Shown piece by piece: positions 60,286-64,000 of a stretch of DNA of 64,000 bases. This DNA comes from JBDHWG01 sp046328505 (GTDB taxonomy: Bacteria; Chloroflexota; Anaerolineae; Epilineales; JAHCIE01): the NCBI GenBank assembly GCA_046328505.1, contig JAXLWL010000003.1, positions 1,178,001 to 1,242,000 of the forward strand, given 5' to 3'. The translations under genes and the position numbers were made by a program. Position 1 is the stretch's first letter; each line of letters opens with the position of its first letter. Below the pieces are notes generated by a model that ran no database searches, was not told the origin of the DNA, and saw only the letters and a list, made by a program, of their open reading frames with translations.

Positions 60286-61293
60286 ATGGAATTCCGTTAC
60301 CTCGGCCGCACGGGTGTGCAGGTCAGCGTCCTCTGTCTCGGCGCGATGATGTTCGGTGGCAGGACAAGCCCCGAGGATTCGTACGCCATCATCGACCGCG
60401 CTCTCGACGCGGGCATCAACTTCGTCGACACGGCCAACGTCTACAGCCGCGGCCGCAGCGAGGAAGTGACCGGCGAGGCGCTCAAGCGCAACGGCAAGCG
60501 CCAGCGCGTCGTTCTGGCGACGAAGGTCCACGGCGTGATGGCCGACGACGACCCGAACATGCAGGGCAACAGCCGCCGCCACATCATCGAGCAGTGCGAT
60601 GCCAGCCTGCGGCGCCTCCAGACAGATTGGATTGACCTGTACCAGATTCACCGCCCGGAGTCGCAGACCCCCATCGACGAGACGCTGCGCGCCCTGGACG
60701 ACCTCATCCGCGCGGGCAAAGTGCGCTACATCGGCACGAGCACCTTCGGCGCGTGGCAGCTCATGGAGTCGCTGTGTGTGTCCAAGGAGCTTGGCCTCAA
60801 CCGCTTCATCTGCGAGCAGCCGCCGTACAACATCCTCGACCGCCGCATCGAGCGCGACCTGATCCCGCTGGCCCGCACCTACGGCATCGGCCTCATCCCG
60901 TGGAGCCCGCTCGCCGGCGGCCTGCTGACGGGCAAGTACACGCGCAACGCGCCGCCACCGCCCGACACACGCTTCGCGGGCATGGCGGACAACCCGATCT
61001 ACCAGCGCCGATGGCGCGAGGGTGTGTTCGACGTAGTCGACGCCCTGGCGCCGATGGCAGAGGCGAAGAACTGCACAATCTCGCAAGTCGCCCTGCAATG
61101 GACGGTTGTGCAGCCGGGCGTCAGCAGCTCCATCATCGGCCCGCGCACGATGGAGCAGCTTGAGGACAACCTGGGCGCGCTAAGCGTCACCCTGAGCGAC
61201 GAGGACCGCGCCGCCATCGACCGCATCGTTCCACCGGGCGGCATGGTGTCGCCCTTCTACGAGGCGGATTTCGGCCCGCATTGGTATCGTTAA
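60286..61293 (+). CDS. aldo/keto reductase, YghZ/Tas-like
   Basis: A 335-residue NADPH-dependent reductase. The catalytic tetrad is Asp48 and Tyr53 (FVDTANVYSRGRSEE), Lys80 (LATKVHG) and His122 (YQIHRPE). NADP contacts fit IGPRTMEQLEDNL near the end. It probably reduces aldehydes or sugar ketones. The ATG at 60286 has CAGGAGAT upstream. Eleven bases separate it from a second aldo/keto reductase, forming an operon. Confidence 0.9.
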   Translation: MEFRYLGRTGVQVSVLCLGAMMFGGRTSPEDSYAIIDRALDAGINFVDTANVYSRGRSEEVTGEALKRNGKRQRVVLATKVHGVMADDDPNMQGNSRRHIIEQCDASLRRLQTDWIDLYQIHRPESQTPIDETLRALDDLIRAGKVRYIGTSTFGAWQLMESLCVSKELGLNRFICEQPPYNILDRRIERDLIPLARTYGIGLIPWSPLAGGLLTGKYTRNAPPPPDTRFAGMADNPIYQRRWREGVFDVVDALAPMAEAKNCTISQVALQWTVVQPGVSSSIIGPRTMEQLEDNLGALSVTLSDEDRAAIDRIVPPGGMVSPFYEADFGPHWYR

Positions 61294-61304
61294 AGGAGCC
61301 AACG

Positions 61305-62165
61305 ATGATTCCCAAGTATCCCTTTGGCACGACCGGCCACGAGAGCACGCGTATCATTTTCGGCGCCGCCGCCTTCTGGGACGTGACCCAGGACGAGGCC
61401 GACCGCACCCTGGACGTGCTGTTCGAGTACGGCATCAACCACATCGACACCGCTGCCAGCTACGGCAAGTCCGAGCTGCGCATCGGCCCGTGGATGCCCC
61501 GTTACCGCGACCAGTTCTTCCTGGGAACGAAGACCGGCGAGCGCACCTATCAGAAGGCGAAGGACGAGATCCACCGCTCGCTCGAGCTGCTGAAGACCGA
61601 CCACGTCGACCTGATCCAGCTTCACAACCTCGCTACCCAGGAGGAGTGGGACGTGGCGATGGCGCCGGGCGGCGCGCTGGAGGCGGCGATCGAGGCGCGG
61701 GAGCAGGGTCTGACCCGCTTCATCGGCGTGACGGGCCACGGCACCGGCATCGCCGCGATGCACCTGAAAAGCCTGGAGCGCTTCCCCTTCACCTCGGTGC
61801 TGCTGCCCTACAACTACATGATGATGCAGAACCCGCAGTATGCCGCCGACTTCGAGCGGCTGTACCAACTCTGCCAGCAGCGCAACGTCGCCTTCCAGAC
61901 CATCAAGGGCATCACGCGCAGCCCGTGGGGCGACAAGCCGCACCACACGACGACGTGGTACGAGCCGCTGACCGAGCAGAGCGACATCGACCGCGCCGTC
62001 GCTTACGTCCTCAGCCGGCCGGGCACCTTCCTCAACACGGCGAGCGACCCCAATCTCCTGCCGCGCATCCTCGACGCCGCGACCCGCTGGGATGGCCGCG
62101 CGCCGTCGGACGAGGAGCTGAAGCAGGCCGCCGCAGCCTTGGAGATGGCCCCGCTGTTCACGTAG
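61305..62165 (+). CDS. aldo/keto reductase, second type
   Basis: A 286-residue reductase, distantly related to the preceding gene. Asp48 and Tyr53 (HIDTAASYGKSELRIG), Lys76 (LGTKTGER) and His107 (LIQLHNLA) form the tetrad. The C-terminal region is that of the shorter AKR branch that keeps TASDPNLLPRILDA. AAAGGAG lies just upstream of the ATG, whose spacing implies co-translation with the upstream partner. Confidence 0.87.
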   Translation: MIPKYPFGTTGHESTRIIFGAAAFWDVTQDEADRTLDVLFEYGINHIDTAASYGKSELRIGPWMPRYRDQFFLGTKTGERTYQKAKDEIHRSLELLKTDHVDLIQLHNLATQEEWDVAMAPGGALEAAIEAREQGLTRFIGVTGHGTGIAAMHLKSLERFPFTSVLLPYNYMMMQNPQYAADFERLYQLCQQRNVAFQTIKGITRSPWGDKPHHTTTWYEPLTEQSDIDRAVAYVLSRPGTFLNTASDPNLLPRILDAATRWDGRAPSDEELKQAAAALEMAPLFT

Positions 62166-62171
62166 CGCCCC

Positions 62172-62292
62172 GTCATTGCGAGCGGAGCGAAGCAATCTCA
62201 CGCTGGCGCACAGGAACTGCCCATTCAAGGACTAGACGGGCCCTTGCCCAGCGTGAGATTGCTTCGTCGTCCTGACGTCCTCCTCGCAATGA
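62172..62292. repeat. R1 palindromic repeat
   Basis: GTCATTGCGAGCGGAGCGAA...CAATCTCACGC and the inverted GCGTGAGATTGCTTCGTCGT...GCAATGAC. The paired region is longer than usual, reaching ACGC/GCGT. Confidence 0.8.
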
Positions 62293-62319
62293 CCGGCCAC
62301 AGCTTCGGAGGGTGCAACG

Positions 62320-63360
62320 ATGCCCGCCTCCGTCCCGCGTCCAATCATCCGCATCCTGGTCGTCTTCGTGCTGTTGGTCGCCGTCAGCATCGGCGGCTAC
62401 ATGCTTCTGGAAGGCTACGGCCTGCTCGATGCCGCCTACATGACCGCGCTCGCCCTGTCGACGGTGGGCTTCGGCGAAGTCCGGCCCCTCTCGCCGGCGG
62501 GGCGGGCCTTCACTATCTTTGTCATCCTCATGGGCGCGGGAACCGCCGCCTACTTCTTCACGACGGCCGCCGAGTTCACATTGACCGGCGAGCTGGGCCG
62601 GACCCTCCGGCGGAGGCGAGTCATGAGCATCGTGCGCGGAATGCGCGACCACTATCTCATCTGCGGTTTCGGGCGGGTCGGCCAGCAGGTTGGCACTGAG
62701 CTAGAGAGCCTGGGCCTACCGTATGTGGTCGTCGACGACAACAAGGACGCCATCCGCGTCTGCGTCCAGCGCAACGTGCCGTTCATCGAAGGCGACGCGA
62801 CCGACGACGAAGTCCTGCGCCACGCGGGGATCGAGCGCGCCCGGGGTCTGGTCAGCGTCCTGCCCAGCGACCCCGAAAATGTCTTTGTCGTTCTGAGCGC
62901 CCGCTCCATCAAGCGTGATCTCGTCATCGTGGCGCGCGCGACGACCGCCGACGCTGAGGGCAAGCTCCTCAAGGCCGGCGCGAACCGTGTCGTCTCGCCC
63001 TACGTCATGGCCGGGCATCGCCTCGTCGGCCTGCTCGTCCGCCCCAATGTCGTCAACTTGCTCGATCCGACGACCGTCAACGGCCAGTTGCCCCTGAGCC
63101 TGGAGGAGATCGTCGTCGACGCCCTATCGCCTCTGGCCGGCCGCCGCGTCACCGCCGCCGACGTCCATGCCCAGACCGGCGCCAACGTTCTTGCCATCCT
63201 GCGCCCCAACGAGCAGCGCGCCATCGTGGACTGGACCGCGCCCGAGCAGCTCAATCCGGGCGACATCCTCATCGTCCTGGGCGGGCGCGAGCAGCTTGCC
63301 GCCGTCGCCGCTCTCGCCGGCGACCCCCGCGTCGGCCGTGCAGCCGTCAGCCAGAATTGA
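62320..63360 (+). CDS. two-helix potassium channel with RCK (TrkA-N/TrkA-C) domains
   Basis: 346 residues: helix 1 (10-28), pore loop with the K+ selectivity filter TVGFGE (48-53), helix 2 (about 65-83), then an RCK domain with nucleotide motif GFGRVG (116-121) and a C-terminal TrkA-C region (about 235-325). The layout is that of MthK-type ligand-gated potassium channels, which open in response to Ca2+ or nucleotides. An R1 repeat ends 27 bases before the ATG. Confidence 0.88.
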   Translation: MPASVPRPIIRILVVFVLLVAVSIGGYMLLEGYGLLDAAYMTALALSTVGFGEVRPLSPAGRAFTIFVILMGAGTAAYFFTTAAEFTLTGELGRTLRRRRVMSIVRGMRDHYLICGFGRVGQQVGTELESLGLPYVVVDDNKDAIRVCVQRNVPFIEGDATDDEVLRHAGIERARGLVSVLPSDPENVFVVLSARSIKRDLVIVARATTADAEGKLLKAGANRVVSPYVMAGHRLVGLLVRPNVVNLLDPTTVNGQLPLSLEEIVVDALSPLAGRRVTAADVHAQTGANVLAILRPNEQRAIVDWTAPEQLNPGDILIVLGGREQLAAVAALAGDPRVGRAAVSQN

Positions 63361-63366
63361 GGCTCC

Positions 63367-63843
63367 ATGCGCCCCGGTCTCCATATCGGCGCTTCCGCCG
63401 CCATCCACACAACCGTTCGGCAAGACATGGTCGCGACGTTCGACGAGCTTGGCCCCGTCCACCCGGTGTACGCCACGTGGAACCTCGTCCGCCACATGGA
63501 GGAAGCCTCGCGCAAGGTCATCCTCCCCTACCTGGATGACGACGAGGATGCCGTCGGGCACTCGGTCGAGGTCGTGCACTTATCCCCGACCCTCGTCGGC
63601 CGGCCTGTCGTCGTCACAGCGCACGTCTCCGCCATCGAAGATCGCCGCATCACGTGCAACGTCGTCGCCCACAGCCACCCGCAGGGGCAGCCTGCCGACC
63701 ACGCCGCGCTCATCGGCCGGGGGCGAACCGTGCAGATCGTCGTGGAGAAGGCATGGCTCGCCGCACGCCTCGCGGCCCTGGGGCAACCGGCGACCGAGTC
63801 CCCCGCCCCACCGCCCCAGGACGCCCCTCAACACAAGGCCTAG
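63367..63843 (+). CDS. hotdog-fold thioesterase, FlK (fluoroacetyl-CoA thioesterase)-like
   Basis: 158 residues. Thr37, Glu45 and His71 have exactly the spacing (8 and 26) of the FlK catalytic Thr42/Glu50/His76, in ATWNLVRHMEEASR and VGHSVEVVHLSPT. GRGRTVQIVVEKAWLAARL closes the fold. It probably hydrolyses a short acyl-CoA; fluoroacetyl-CoA specificity is not implied. It begins six bases after the channel stop, so it is co-transcribed. The C-terminus is a Pro/Gln-rich tail. Confidence 0.8.
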   Translation: MRPGLHIGASAAIHTTVRQDMVATFDELGPVHPVYATWNLVRHMEEASRKVILPYLDDDEDAVGHSVEVVHLSPTLVGRPVVVTAHVSAIEDRRITCNVVAHSHPQGQPADHAALIGRGRTVQIVVEKAWLAARLAALGQPATESPAPPPQDAPQHKA

Positions 63844-63938
63844 GCTGTCATACTTCGGTCGCAATGACGGCATGGCAGTGGTCTTGTGTCGGCGCGTGCC
63901 GCCACACGGCAATTGGGTCTGTTCAGAACACACACTAC

Positions 63939-64000
63939 TGTCATTGCGAGGAGCGCGTCAGCGCGACGAAGCAATCTCTCAGCCGCTGACAGCAACCCCA
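63939..64000. repeat. R1 palindromic repeat, cut by the window end
   Basis: TCAGAACACACACTACTGTC, then GAGGAGCGCGTCAGCGCGAC...AATCTCTC, with the same flanking sequence as the copy at 59253. The remaining 100 bases after the thioesterase gene (63844-63938) hold the end fragment of another copy (CGCAATGACGGCATGGCAGTG). Confidence 0.75.

Overview
The window is GC-rich bacterial DNA that looks like a chromosomal fragment of an environmental, probably Chloroflexota-like, bacterium. The phylum is an inference. It rests on the mix of archease plus intein-bearing RtcB, tandem DinB-fold proteins, a YhfC-type protease, choice-of-anchor Q surface proteins and dense palindromic intergenic repeats. No rRNA, tRNA, CRISPR array, integrase or transposase gene was recognised.

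Layout. 0-3.6 kb: archease and the RNA ligase RtcB, which carries a 508-residue intein at its catalytic cysteine. 4.0-10.0 kb: a small CxxC protein and a type I restriction-modification locus (hsdR, a frameshifted hsdM, hsdS). 10.3-12.1 kb: two tandem DinB-fold paralogues and a B3/B4-domain protein. 12.6-16.3 kb, minus strand: a frameshifted phytoene-desaturase-like flavoenzyme, a Rieske oxygenase and a lipoprotein. 16.4-22.2 kb: LarC, an intramembrane protease followed by an ABC exporter pair, and an acetyl-CoA hydrolase/CoA-transferase family protein.

22.7-43.9 kb is the most striking part: five consecutive genes for secreted parallel beta-helix proteins of 1052-1810 residues. All have a signal peptide, two or three modules of FxxN/GGGM repeats, each closed by a choice-of-anchor Q segment, and one shared PxKF-like C-terminal domain. 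Promoter and leader regions are themselves duplicated, one gene has a recent internal 754-base duplication, and G-runs lie at the ribosome-binding sites, at the predicted transcription starts and, in the last gene, inside the coding region. This looks like an expanding and possibly phase-variable surface-protein family.

44-64 kb is mostly housekeeping and metabolism: PlsX, a membrane protein with a NERD-like region, a GH13 alpha-amylase, a lipoprotein beta-propeller fused to a cupredoxin, divergently arranged from an ECF sigma/anti-sigma pair with a symmetric promoter-like element between them, a cupin, an RlmI-type methyltransferase, a FecR-like protein, acylphosphatase, two SDRs, an APH-fold protein lacking the catalytic Asp, a decayed HNH module, ribosomal protein S20, two aldo/keto reductases, a two-helix RCK potassium channel and an FlK-like thioesterase.

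Palindromic repeats occupy most intergenic gaps. Family R1 has arms like GTCATTGCGAG...GAAGCAATCTC, about 120 bases when complete. R2 is the CCCTCTCCC/GGGAGAGGG type. R3 is a 60-base palindrome based on GTAGTAACGACTT. R4 is a single block between hsdR and hsdM. Four genes carry single lesions (hsdM, the desaturase, the HNH gene and its partner), so either real decay or base-level assembly errors must be considered.
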